Below are positions 8,612 through 16,108 of a stretch of 64,000 nucleotides of DNA, in pieces. Below the pieces are notes generated by a model. It was not told where the DNA came from. It was given only the letters and a program-made list of their open reading frames with translations, and made no database searches. Each line of letters opens with the position of its first letter. Position 1 is the stretch's first letter. Source of the DNA: Chthonomonas calidirosea (lineage in GTDB: Bacteria; Armatimonadota; Fimbriimonadia; Fimbriimonadales; Fimbriimonadaceae); assembly GCA_945882415.1 (NCBI GenBank), contig CAMCWC010000010.1, forward strand, positions 62,001 through 126,000. The letters run 5' to 3'. The position numbers and the translations under genes were made by a program.

Positions 8612-9751
8612 TCACTTTACAGTAGAGCCGATCCCGGACCTTGATGGCTTTGGGGTCGGCTTTTTTGTGATCAAAGCTCGGTACACCAGCTCTGTGCTGG
8701 CCTCCATTGCCTCGGCGCTAAACAGCTTGCGCGCCCGAACCCGCGCCTTGCTACTCATTTCAATTCGACGCGAGGAATCCTGCAGCAACTCCATGCACCC
8801 CTGTGCCAGCGCCCGGACATCGTAGGCAGGCCGTAGAATTCCGACATCGGGCGTGACAACTTCAGGAATGCCACCAACGCGGGTTGCCACCGTCGGGAGG
8901 CCCAGAGCCATCGCTTCCACAAGCGCGATCCCCATGGCTTCCTGGTGGCTGGGGAATAAGAAGAGATCCATCGCCGCTAAGTACGGCCGAATGTCCGACT
9001 GGTAGCCGACAAACCGAACGTGGTTAACGAGCCCGAGATCCTCGGTCACGGATCGTGCGGCATCGAGCCCATCTCCATCGCCTACCAGCAGATAGCAGAG
9101 ATTCGGAAAGTGCTCGGTAAGGATTCCCACAGCCCGAATTCCGTCCTCAATCCCCTTCATCGCGGTGATGCGCGAAACCGTTCCGATGACCGGTCCAACG
9201 TTATCCAGGCCCAGCGCCATCCGAGAAGCATCCCCGTTTGCGTGAAAGTCGGCCAAGTTCAGCCCGTTGTAGACCACGGTGACGTCGCTGGCCAAAATGC
9301 CCTGAGCCATCATGTGGCTCTTCACTTGCTCGCTCACCGCGATCATATGGTCTGAGAAAGTGAACGACAGCTTCCCGCTCATTCCGTGCACGGTGCTCAC
9401 CGAAGGCACTTTCGCAATCCGGGCAGCCAGTCCTCCGTTGACGCTGCTCGTGCTGAGGTGGGTGTGAACGACGTCGTACTTTTCTCGCTTGATGTGCCGA
9501 GCCATTTGGATGGCGGCAACAAGATCGAGCTTTAGACGAACCCGAAACTCTCGGTTTGCAAAGCCACGTGCCCGCACCTGAGATCCGAACCGCTTGCCCG
9601 CGAAGGTCGCAAACTCGACCGTGTGTCCTGCCGCACGTTGGGCCTCGCCGAGGGTGAGCAAAGAAAGCGCCGCGCCGTACACCGCTTCGCGAGCGGAGCA
9701 AATTTGTAAAATTCTGAGGCCAGAATTCGGCTGAATCGGACTAGGCGGCAT
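8612..9751 (-). CDS. Glycosyltransferase family 4 (GT-B) protein
   Basis: A retaining GT-B glycosyltransferase. N-terminal donor-cleft features: LRILQICSAREAVYGAA and VVHTHLSTSS. In the C-terminal half: VIGTVSRITAMKGIEDGIRA, LLVGDGDGLDAA and the EX7E-type region FPSHQEAMGIALVEAMALG. 379 residues. The gene overlaps the upstream deacetylase gene by 11 nt, so the two are co-transcribed. Its final codons contain the pspA terminator on the other strand. It is probably involved in surface glycan or exopolysaccharide assembly at the cytosolic face; sugar specificity cannot be told. Confidence 0.88.
   Translation of the reverse strand: MPPSPIQPNSGLRILQICSAREAVYGAALSLLTLGEAQRAAGHTVEFATFAGKRFGSQVRARGFANREFRVRLKLDLVAAIQMARHIKREKYDVVHTHLSTSSVNGGLAARIAKVPSVSTVHGMSGKLSFTFSDHMIAVSEQVKSHMMAQGILASDVTVVYNGLNLADFHANGDASRMALGLDNVGPVIGTVSRITAMKGIEDGIRAVGILTEHFPNLCYLLVGDGDGLDAARSVTEDLGLVNHVRFVGYQSDIRPYLAAMDLFLFPSHQEAMGIALVEAMALGLPTVATRVGGIPEVVTPDVGILRPAYDVRALAQGCMELLQDSSRRIEMSSKARVRARKLFSAEAMEASTELVYRALITKKPTPKPSRSGIGSTVK
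8626..8666 (+). terminator. Rho-independent terminator of pspA
   Basis: The arms AGCCGATCCC (8626-8635) and GGGGTCGGCT (8652-8661) pair over 10 bp with one G-U, followed by six T (8661-8666). It lies inside the last codons of the convergent glycosyltransferase gene. Confidence 0.8.
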
Positions 9752-10448
9752 TTCGATATGCTCTAAGCAACTTCAGTAGGAACAGGGGTCCCCAGGTGTC
9801 TGCGCGAACATTGATCCTGCGCAAATCAAACTGATCCGACTCAGCCCGATTACTTCCCTTTCTGGTTCCGCATGCTGCTTCAAAGCCAGCCGTCTGAACC
9901 ACCCTTTTCACCGTCGCGTTGCTTTGCCCGTAAGGGTAGCAGAAAGTTTTGACGCAACGTCCAAAAAGCTCCTGAAGTTGGTCTTTTGCCCCGTTAACTT
10001 CGTCCGAAAGTTGATTTTCCGCAATATCCGCTAGGTGTGCGTGGGTTGCAGAATGGCAACCAATCCGGTTTCCGGCCGCCAACCACGCTTGCACCTCATC
10101 AACCGACATCAGCGGTTCCAGCCCGTCGTCCCAATCATTCGTCGCTCCCAAGCGCTCCGAAACGAGATAGACAATCCCGAAAAATCCGGTCGCCTGCATC
10201 GCTGGACTCGCATACGTGAGGTTGTTTCGGTACCCGTCATCGAACGTAATCGCGATGGGTCGGTTTACGGAGAAGACCCCGTCATACGGCGCGAGATCAA
10301 CCGAGGTGAATTTGAGCGCCCGGAGCCACTGCATCTGCCGTTCGAAAGCGGCGCGTGAAACGTAGTGCCCAGCCACGTGCGATCCAGCCACCACCGGGCC
10401 AACCTTGTGATACATCAGGATCGGAAGGCGGGTGGCCGGCATAGTCAC
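9741..10448 (-). CDS. Polysaccharide deacetylase (carbohydrate esterase family 4)
   Basis: A metal-dependent N- or O-deacetylase of the NodB fold. Motif 1 is ITFDDGYRNN (both Asp present), motif 2 is GCHSATHAHL (metal-binding HxxxH), and motif 3 is FCYPYGQ. MTMPATRLPILMYHKVG at the start is typical of the family's xxxLMYHxV opening. No signal peptide is visible, so it may act in the cytosol or on an undecaprenyl-linked precursor. It overlaps the GT4 gene downstream, pointing to a shared role in making a modified polysaccharide. Confidence 0.88.
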   Translation of the reverse strand: MTMPATRLPILMYHKVGPVVAGSHVAGHYVSRAAFERQMQWLRALKFTSVDLAPYDGVFSVNRPIAITFDDGYRNNLTYASPAMQATGFFGIVYLVSERLGATNDWDDGLEPLMSVDEVQAWLAAGNRIGCHSATHAHLADIAENQLSDEVNGAKDQLQELFGRCVKTFCYPYGQSNATVKRVVQTAGFEAACGTRKGSNRAESDQFDLRRINVRADTWGPLFLLKLLRAYRNAA

Positions 10449-10451
10449 GGT

Positions 10452-10661
10452 TTAAGGCGTGGTTGGTCCACCGCCACGCTTGGCGGCGATGTCTTTCCGC
10501 ATTTGCTCGCGGCGCTGGCGATCTTCGGCGTTGATTCGCTTCGAGAGCACGCTGCCGAAGGCAATAAATGACCAGATGAGAAGCGCTCCAACCCCTACCG
10601 CCATGTAACCGTAGGGCGTGTTCAACGCAATGAACCCTGCATTCGACGCTTCGCTTCTCAT
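10452..10661 (-). CDS. Small single-pass membrane protein
   Basis: A 69-residue protein, ATG at 10661 (MRSEASNAGF); the frame remains open upstream, but that part overlaps the divergent gene and has no protein-like character. One transmembrane helix (GYMAVGVGALLIWSFIAF, about residues 18-36), then a strongly basic cytosolic tail (RINAEDRQRREQMRKDIAAKR). It lies 3 nt upstream of the deacetylase start, so it probably heads this three-gene transcript. Function unknown. Confidence 0.6.
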   Translation of the reverse strand: MRSEASNAGFIALNTPYGYMAVGVGALLIWSFIAFGSVLSKRINAEDRQRREQMRKDIAAKRGGGPTTP

Positions 10662-10718
10662 TTCTGTAGCTAACCTCAAACCCGGTTGCGGTTGATGAGG
10701 CACTGCTAGAATCACCAC

Positions 10719-11057
10719 GTGGTTACTTCTCTGGACCGGCTGATTGTGATGACGTCTCGCATGAGCGACGCCATCCACTTTTACCAATCCGTTCTGGGTG
10801 GCGAGGTCGTCACAGAGAGTGAGCACTGGAGCCTAGTCCGCTTCCCTGGCTTCGAAATTGGCCTCCATTCCGCAACCCTCATCCAGCCAGGTGGCCCGGT
10901 CATCGGGATGCGAGTTCCGAACCTAATGGATGCAGTTACGACCCTCGCCGAATTCGGCATTTCGCCGGGAGAAATTCACGAAATTCCGTCAGGCCGAGTG
11001 GTTTCAATCTGGGATCCCGACGGAAATCAAATTCAGCTCGTCGAACGCGACGCTTAG
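10719..11057 (+). CDS. VOC-superfamily (glyoxalase/bleomycin-resistance fold) protein
   Basis: A single-domain vicinal-oxygen-chelate protein of 112 residues: a paired beta-alpha-beta-beta-beta layout with SDAIHFYQSVLGGEVV and, near the end, SIWDPDGNQIQLVE, the family's hallmark DPDGN. Likely metal ligands are Glu109 in the QLVE motif and an earlier His or Glu. The GTG start is supported by alignment of the first strand (DRLIVMTSRM). The substrate is not predictable. Its 3' end overlaps the convergent oxidoreductase gene by 4 nt. Confidence 0.82.
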   Translation: MVTSLDRLIVMTSRMSDAIHFYQSVLGGEVVTESEHWSLVRFPGFEIGLHSATLIQPGGPVIGMRVPNLMDAVTTLAEFGISPGEIHEIPSGRVVSIWDPDGNQIQLVERDA

Positions 11058-12214
11058 TCGACCTTTGGCGGTCGCGGATCGCTGTACTCGTCGACACCAA
11101 GTGCCGCTGGACGCTCAGGCTGGGTTGTCGGGGTTACGTACCGACTTTCCTCGCTGGCGGTTCGGACGCCGAGCATGACTTCCAGCGCGTGCAGAGCGAG
11201 TTCTCCGCTGGCTCGATGCTTGGCTCCAGTGCGAATGCCGATGGCCATGTCCATCACGCCGAGACCCCGGCTGTTTTCGTTGAACGTATGCACGTTCTCT
11301 AAGGTGCGCCAGTCCTCGTCATCGTGCCGCTTCAGCTTAACTTCTCCGCCGAAGTTGTTTGGATCCGGAACCAGGAGCGTGCCTTCCGTTCCGTAAATCG
11401 TAATTGGGTGAGCCCAATCGTTCCGGTGGTGCCAAATGTCAAAGCTCGTGCAGAGATCGCCGATTGCACCGCTTTCGAAGTCGAGCACGCCAACGTAGTG
11501 AGTTGGGGTTTCGACGGGAATTTCGTAGCCGGTTTCCGCAAATCCAGACCGATCCGCTCGTGCGTAGTATCTCTCGTTCTTAAGCGACACTTTGCGGGTG
11601 GTCTGGCTGGCTCGCGCCGAACCACTGACTCGCTTCACGGGTCCAAGCAGGTTCGTCAGCGCCGTCACGTAGTACGGCCCCATGTCGAGCATTGGGCCGC
11701 CGCCGTTCTGATAGAAGAAATCTGGATTTGGGTGCCAATCTTCTGGGCCATGGGCCAAGAAGGCGGCCTGGGCTCCGATTGGCGTACCGATCAGGCCGTC
11801 GTCAATCGCTCTACGCGCGGTCTGTTGCCCGCTGCCAAGGAAAGTATCCGGCGCGCAACCAACGCGCAGGCCCTTCTCCGCCGCCGAAGCGACCAGCGCT
11901 TGCGCGTCAGCAAGGCTGACCGCGAGCGGCTTTTCATTGTAAACATGCTTACCGTTCTCCAGCGCTTGGAGAGCGACCGGCCCGTGAGCGGCGGGAATCG
12001 TAAGGTTCAGAACCAGTTCAACATCAGAATCTTTCAGAAGCTCTTCTACCGAGAGAGCCTTCGGAATTGATTTCTCCGCTGCGACTCCGCGTGCCCGATC
12101 CTGATCAATATCGGCGCAGGCGATAAGGTCAACCCCGGCGAATGCCTGAAGGCATTCAATGTAAATTCCGCTGATATTTCCGACACCAATAATCCCAACT
12201 CGAACTGCTTCCAT
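11054..12214 (-). CDS. Gfo/Idh/MocA family oxidoreductase
   Basis: A 386-residue NAD(P)-dependent sugar or inositol-type dehydrogenase. Rossmann start RVGIIGVGNISGIYIE, cofactor aspartate in IACADID, the EKP motif (YNEKPLAV) that closes the nicotinamide site, and the C-terminal alpha/beta substrate domain (GGGPMLDMGPYYV, with the family's conserved Gly-Gly-Gly and Asp). It is a single gene read leftward. The closest style is glucose-fructose oxidoreductase-like proteins; substrate unknown. Confidence 0.85.
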   Translation of the reverse strand: MEAVRVGIIGVGNISGIYIECLQAFAGVDLIACADIDQDRARGVAAEKSIPKALSVEELLKDSDVELVLNLTIPAAHGPVALQALENGKHVYNEKPLAVSLADAQALVASAAEKGLRVGCAPDTFLGSGQQTARRAIDDGLIGTPIGAQAAFLAHGPEDWHPNPDFFYQNGGGPMLDMGPYYVTALTNLLGPVKRVSGSARASQTTRKVSLKNERYYARADRSGFAETGYEIPVETPTHYVGVLDFESGAIGDLCTSFDIWHHRNDWAHPITIYGTEGTLLVPDPNNFGGEVKLKRHDDEDWRTLENVHTFNENSRGLGVMDMAIGIRTGAKHRASGELALHALEVMLGVRTASEESRYVTPTTQPERPAALGVDEYSDPRPPKVD

Positions 12215-12262
12215 GCTCTACCTAACCTCTGTCCCGGTAGGTGATGTTACCAGTACGGGGAT

Positions 12263-13240
12263 TTAGAGGTCGCGATCTGAAGAGTGTCCCGGGAACAACT
12301 TCGCGTCCGGATCGAGACGCGTTTTCGCGAAACAAACGGCGGTTGCCGCTTCCCCAACCCCGGTCGCAATCAGCTTCAGCTTTTCGGCAAACGAGCAAAC
12401 GTCGCCAATCGCAAACACTCCCGGAAGGTTCGTTTCGAACTTGTGATCCACGACCACTTGGTTCTTCTGGATATCCAGCCCCCAGTCCTTAATCGGCCCG
12501 AGCGACGACTTGAACCCGATATTTACAACAATCGCGTCGCAAGGAAACTCCTGCAGTTCCTTGGTCTGGGTGTTCTCCAGCGTGATCCCTTCGAGCTTGT
12601 CCGTGCCGTGCAGTGCCTTCACCGCGCGCCAGAGGTGCATCTCTACCCGGCTGTTCTGAACTTGGTGCACGCTATCTTCGTGGGCCTTGAAGACGTCACG
12701 TCGGTGGATCAAACTAATTGGCCCCGCCGTGTCCAGCAGGTTGAGTGCCCAGTCAAAGGCCGAGTCGCCGCCGCCGACAATCGCGACGCGTTTCCCTTCC
12801 AGGCTCTTCTTATCGCGCACACCGTACATCAGTCCGCGTCCGATGTAATGCTCCTCATTCTCCACGCCAAGCTTGGTTGGTGAGAAAGCACCGGCACCGG
12901 CAGAAATGATCACCGTGCGCGTTGGATAAACCCCTGCCTCGGTTCGGATGGCGTAGCCCTCATCGGTCTTCTCGAGCTGATTCGCCGTCTCTTCCAGCAC
13001 GATTTCGGGATTGAACTGCGTCCCCTGCTCGATCAGGTTCTTGGCCAAATCTTTCGCCAGCACCTTCGGGAATCCCGGCATGTCGTAAACGTATTTTTCG
13101 GGATAAAGCGCGGTGAGCTGGCCGCCCAGTTCGGAAAGTGAATCCACAATCCGCACGCTCATGCCTCGCAGTCCCGCATAGAACGCCGCAAAAAGGCCGC
13201 AAGGCCCGCCCCCAATTATCGTCACGTCAACCGTATTCAT
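12263..13240 (-). CDS. Ferredoxin--NADP(+) reductase, type II (thioredoxin-reductase-like)
   Basis: A flavoprotein that exchanges electrons between ferredoxin and NADP. The FAD site is IIGGGPCGLFAAFYAGLRG, then LSELGGQLTALYPEKYVYD, a signature of this subfamily, and the NADPH site is AIVGGGDSAFDWAL. The CxxC redox pair of thioredoxin reductases is absent, which distinguishes FNR2 from TrxB. GDVCSFAEKLKLIATG near residue 285 is the second FAD-contact motif. Length 325 fits. The 100-nt region to the divergent gene at 13341 presumably holds promoters for both. Confidence 0.9.
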   Translation of the reverse strand: MNTVDVTIIGGGPCGLFAAFYAGLRGMSVRIVDSLSELGGQLTALYPEKYVYDMPGFPKVLAKDLAKNLIEQGTQFNPEIVLEETANQLEKTDEGYAIRTEAGVYPTRTVIISAGAGAFSPTKLGVENEEHYIGRGLMYGVRDKKSLEGKRVAIVGGGDSAFDWALNLLDTAGPISLIHRRDVFKAHEDSVHQVQNSRVEMHLWRAVKALHGTDKLEGITLENTQTKELQEFPCDAIVVNIGFKSSLGPIKDWGLDIQKNQVVVDHKFETNLPGVFAIGDVCSFAEKLKLIATGVGEAATAVCFAKTRLDPDAKLFPGHSSDRDL

Positions 13241-13340
13241 TCGGAACCAACCATTAAACCAGACGATCTCGCAATTTCCAAATCGTTCTCACCTGATCTA
13301 CGTGGGTCCACCGCAATCTGCGATCCATCCATAATCAGGC

Positions 13341-13790
13341 ATGATCTCCCAAGCCGTTTCTGAATCGATTCTTGCCGCCGTTCGAACCTCGGAACTCACC
13401 GGACGCGAACTCCGTGAGTTCGCGATGACCCAGCTCTCAGAACTGCCGAACTACAACTGGAGCGGCATTTACCGGCTCGAAGGCGACACGCTCGTGCTCG
13501 ATGCCTACGTTGGAGCAGAAACGGACCACACCCACATCCCGGTCGGTCGTGGTGTCTGCGGAACCGCCGTTGCGGAGAACGCGAATCAAGTCATCGAAGA
13601 CGTCCGCGAACTCAGCAATTATCTCTCCTGCTCGGTTCAGACCCGAAGCGAGATCGTCGTTTTGATCCACGCCGAAGATGGAACGATCCTCGGTCAGATC
13701 GACATCGATGGGCACACGGTCGGGGCGTTTGATGAGAGCGATGAAACTTTCCTTGCCGAACTCGGCAAAGTCCTCGCTCAGCGCTGGTAA
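13341..13790 (+). CDS. GAF-domain protein, free methionine-(R)-sulfoxide reductase type
   Basis: A stand-alone GAF domain of 149 residues that matches the fRMsr layout: NYNWSGIYRLEGDTLVLDAY, IPVGRGVCGTAVAENANQVIEDV, YLSCSVQTRSEIVVLI, LGQIDIDG. In the E. coli enzyme three cysteines (84, 94, 118) matter. Here the equivalents of 94 (GVCGT) and 118 (LSC) are present, but the Cys84 position lies in ETDHTHIP with no Cys. It probably reduces free Met-R-sulfoxide with a two-Cys cycle, though other GAF roles remain possible. thyX follows 24 nt downstream. Confidence 0.72.
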   Translation: MISQAVSESILAAVRTSELTGRELREFAMTQLSELPNYNWSGIYRLEGDTLVLDAYVGAETDHTHIPVGRGVCGTAVAENANQVIEDVRELSNYLSCSVQTRSEIVVLIHAEDGTILGQIDIDGHTVGAFDESDETFLAELGKVLAQRW

Positions 13791-13814
13791 GCGCCGCTTG
13801 GTACCATCTAGCGC

Positions 13815-14690
13815 ATGGGTCATATCGTCGTAGAAGCCGCCGAAGCGTTGCTGGATAAAGAGATTCCCGTCCTGGATCACGGCTTCGTGCGCCTCGTCGA
13901 TTACCTCGGTGGCGATGCCCGTATCGTGCAGTCCGCCCGCGTCAGCTACGGTGCTGGCACCAAGACCTTCCGGCAAGATCGCGGCCTCATTCACTACCTG
14001 CTCAAGAACGCTCACACGAGCCCGTTTGAGCAGGTTCAGCTGACCTTCCACACCAAGATGCCGATCTTTGTGGCCCGCCAATGGGTGCGACACCGAACTG
14101 CGAGGCTCAACGAAATCAGCGGCCGATACTCGGTGATGAAGGACGAGTTCTATCTCCCTCTGCCAGAGCACGTTTCCTACCAAAGCGAATCCAACAAGCA
14201 AGGCCGCGCCGGTGCCTTGCCGCCAGACGAAGCCGAGGCCGTCATCCAGACCCTGAAGGCCGAACAAGTCGCTGCCTACGCCAGCTACGAAAAGATGATC
14301 GAGCAAGGCGTCGCTCGCGAGCTCGCCCGCACCAACCTCCCCATCTCGCTCTACACCGAGTGGTACTGGCAAATTGACCTCCACAACCTGTTCCACTTCC
14401 TCCGGCTCCGCCTCGATGGCCACGCACAGTACGAAATCCGCGTCTATGCCGAAGCGATGGCCCAATGTGCAAAAGCCGTTGCGCCGATCGCTTTTGAAGC
14501 CTTCGAGGAACACCTTGTTGGCTCGGTCGACTTCAGCCGCTCAGAGTGCGCCGCGCTCGCGGCTCGACTCCGTGGCGAGCCGATTCAGCTCGAAGGAAAA
14601 GCCCTCGAACGGTTCGAAGCCAAGCTTGCGCACATGCTTGCTGCCAATGCCCCGGACGATGCACCCGAAGAACCCCAGCTACCCGTTTGA
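13815..14690 (+). CDS. thyX: Flavin-dependent thymidylate synthase ThyX
   Basis: Makes dTMP from dUMP using methylene-tetrahydrofolate and FADH2. The ThyX motif RHRX7S is present as RHRTARLNEISGRYS. Other conserved pieces are NAHTSPFEQVQLTF near the start, ARELARTNLPISLYTEWYWQIDLHNLFHFLRLR, and QYEIRVYA. Length 291 is normal for the longer bacterial ThyX proteins. First gene of a tight cluster thyX-tsaE-oxidoreductase-mutL with gaps of 2, 20 and 1 nt. Its presence implies no need for a ThyA/DHFR-coupled route. Confidence 0.93.
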   Translation: MGHIVVEAAEALLDKEIPVLDHGFVRLVDYLGGDARIVQSARVSYGAGTKTFRQDRGLIHYLLKNAHTSPFEQVQLTFHTKMPIFVARQWVRHRTARLNEISGRYSVMKDEFYLPLPEHVSYQSESNKQGRAGALPPDEAEAVIQTLKAEQVAAYASYEKMIEQGVARELARTNLPISLYTEWYWQIDLHNLFHFLRLRLDGHAQYEIRVYAEAMAQCAKAVAPIAFEAFEEHLVGSVDFSRSECAALAARLRGEPIQLEGKALERFEAKLAHMLAANAPDDAPEEPQLPV

Positions 14691-14692
14691 AC

Positions 14693-15109
14693 GTGTTCGA
14701 GATCGCATCCGAAGCTGAGCTTGCCCAGCTTGCCGAGAAGCTACTCCCCCAGTGGAACGTGGGAGACATCGTCGCGTTGGAAGGTCCCTTGGGTGCCGGA
14801 AAGACCACTTTCGTCCGCGCCTGCCTGCGAGCTTGCGGCTACGAGGGGGCGGTGCGATCGCCAACCTTCAACCTCATTCAATCTTTCCCGACCGATCCGC
14901 CGATCCTGCATTCCGACCTGTATCGAGTCAAGAGTGCGGCGGGGCTGGGCTTGGAAGACGAGTTTGCCGACCATCTAACCTTCATCGAATGGCCGGACCG
15001 AATGGCGGATTTGATCCCAGCCGAAGAATGCTGGTGGGTTCAAATTGAGTTTGGCCAAACCGCCGAAGCCCGAATCGTTACCGTAACGCCCCCCATTTCG
15101 GGTCGCTGA
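14693..15109 (+). CDS. tsaE: tRNA threonylcarbamoyladenosine biosynthesis ATPase TsaE
   Basis: The P-loop partner of TsaB/TsaD in t6A37 modification. Start at GTG 14693 (VFEIASEAELAQLAEKL), 2 nt after the thyX stop; a TTG at 14687 overlapping that stop is an alternative, and the longer open frame upstream is only thyX overlap. Walker A GPLGAGKTTFVR, RSPTFNL (the threonine contacting the active site), HSDLYRV and FIEWPDR are all family hallmarks. 138 residues. tsaB and tsaD are not in the window. Confidence 0.92.
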   Translation: MFEIASEAELAQLAEKLLPQWNVGDIVALEGPLGAGKTTFVRACLRACGYEGAVRSPTFNLIQSFPTDPPILHSDLYRVKSAAGLGLEDEFADHLTFIEWPDRMADLIPAEECWWVQIEFGQTAEARIVTVTPPISGR

Positions 15110-15129
15110 TTCTGGTGTAGCATTACCAA

Positions 15130-16107
15130 ATGGCGCTTCGGGTTGGGTTCGTTTCTTCGGCGCACCAGCACGCCCATGCCTATGTCCACGGACTTCGCAC
15201 CGTGCCGGGCTGCACTTTTGCTGGCATTTGGGACCGCAAGCCAGAGCGCCGAAACTCCTTCGCCGTCCTGCATGGCATCCCCGAGTTTGAGTCGCTAGCC
15301 GACCTTCTCGGCCAATGCGACGCCGTCGTGATTGCCAGCGAGAACAAGCGGCACGCCGAAGATATCGAAGCCGTGGCCACGGCTAACCTGCATTTCATCT
15401 GCGAAAAACCGATCGCAACAACCCCAGAGGAAGCGGCCAGAATTCGCGCCGCCGTTGCCAATCACACCGGCGTCAAAATGACCGCCTTCCCATGCCGCTA
15501 CAGCCCGGCGTACCAAAGCCTGCGGGCGAAAGTAGCCAACGGTGACATCGGCACGCTTCGCGCTATTTGCTCCACCAATCGCGGAACCTGCCCGTTCGAT
15601 TGGTTCGTTGATGTCGCCGAATCCGGCGGCGGCGCCATGATCGACCACGTCGTTCACGTCACTGACCTTTTGCGAGACCTGCTTCAAGAGGAAGTGGGGC
15701 GCGTCCAAGCCCAAACCGGCAATGGCGTCTACGCCCAATCCTGGGAAGACACCGCGATGGTGACGCTTGAATTCCCGTCCGGCGCCTTCGCAACCATCGA
15801 TTCTTCTTGGTCTCGCCCCGCAGGATTTCGAACCTGGGGCGACGTCATGTTGAACGTGGTTGGAGAAGCCGGCGTCATCGAGCTGGACATGTTCAGCCAA
15901 GAAGTCCACCGGTACGGCGTCGGGCAAAAGAGCCATACGGTTGCCAACTACGGATCGGATCTCGATGCCCTCATGATCGCTGAGTTCCTGAGTGCCATCC
16001 ACGAAGGCCGGCAGGGACGAACGACTCTCGAAGACGGGCTCAGGGCCAGCGAAGTGGCGATGGCCGCCTACCAAAGCGTCCAATCCCGCGAGGTCGCGTC
16101 GCTCTAA
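15130..16107 (+). CDS. Gfo/Idh/MocA family oxidoreductase
   Basis: A second family member, 325 residues. The start RVGFVSSAHQHAHAYVHGLR replaces the usual GxGxxG with a Ser/His-rich turn, an oddity shared with sugar-dehydrogenase-like members acting on unusual substrates. ICEKPIATTPEEA is the EKP motif, and GGGAMIDHVVHVTDLL carries the catalytic region. It sits between tsaE and mutL, 20 nt after the former and 1 nt before the latter, so it is part of that transcript. No functional link to DNA repair is implied. Substrate unknown. Confidence 0.82.
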   Translation: MALRVGFVSSAHQHAHAYVHGLRTVPGCTFAGIWDRKPERRNSFAVLHGIPEFESLADLLGQCDAVVIASENKRHAEDIEAVATANLHFICEKPIATTPEEAARIRAAVANHTGVKMTAFPCRYSPAYQSLRAKVANGDIGTLRAICSTNRGTCPFDWFVDVAESGGGAMIDHVVHVTDLLRDLLQEEVGRVQAQTGNGVYAQSWEDTAMVTLEFPSGAFATIDSSWSRPAGFRTWGDVMLNVVGEAGVIELDMFSQEVHRYGVGQKSHTVANYGSDLDALMIAEFLSAIHEGRQGRTTLEDGLRASEVAMAAYQSVQSREVASL

Positions 16108-16108
16108 G

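Noticed and set aside
14546-14692. N-terminal extension of TsaE
   Set aside because: It overlaps thyX in another frame and has Arg/Ser-rich shadow composition.
15992-16108. N-terminal extension of MutL
   Set aside because: It overlaps the oxidoreductase gene; the MutL alignment begins at GTG 16109.
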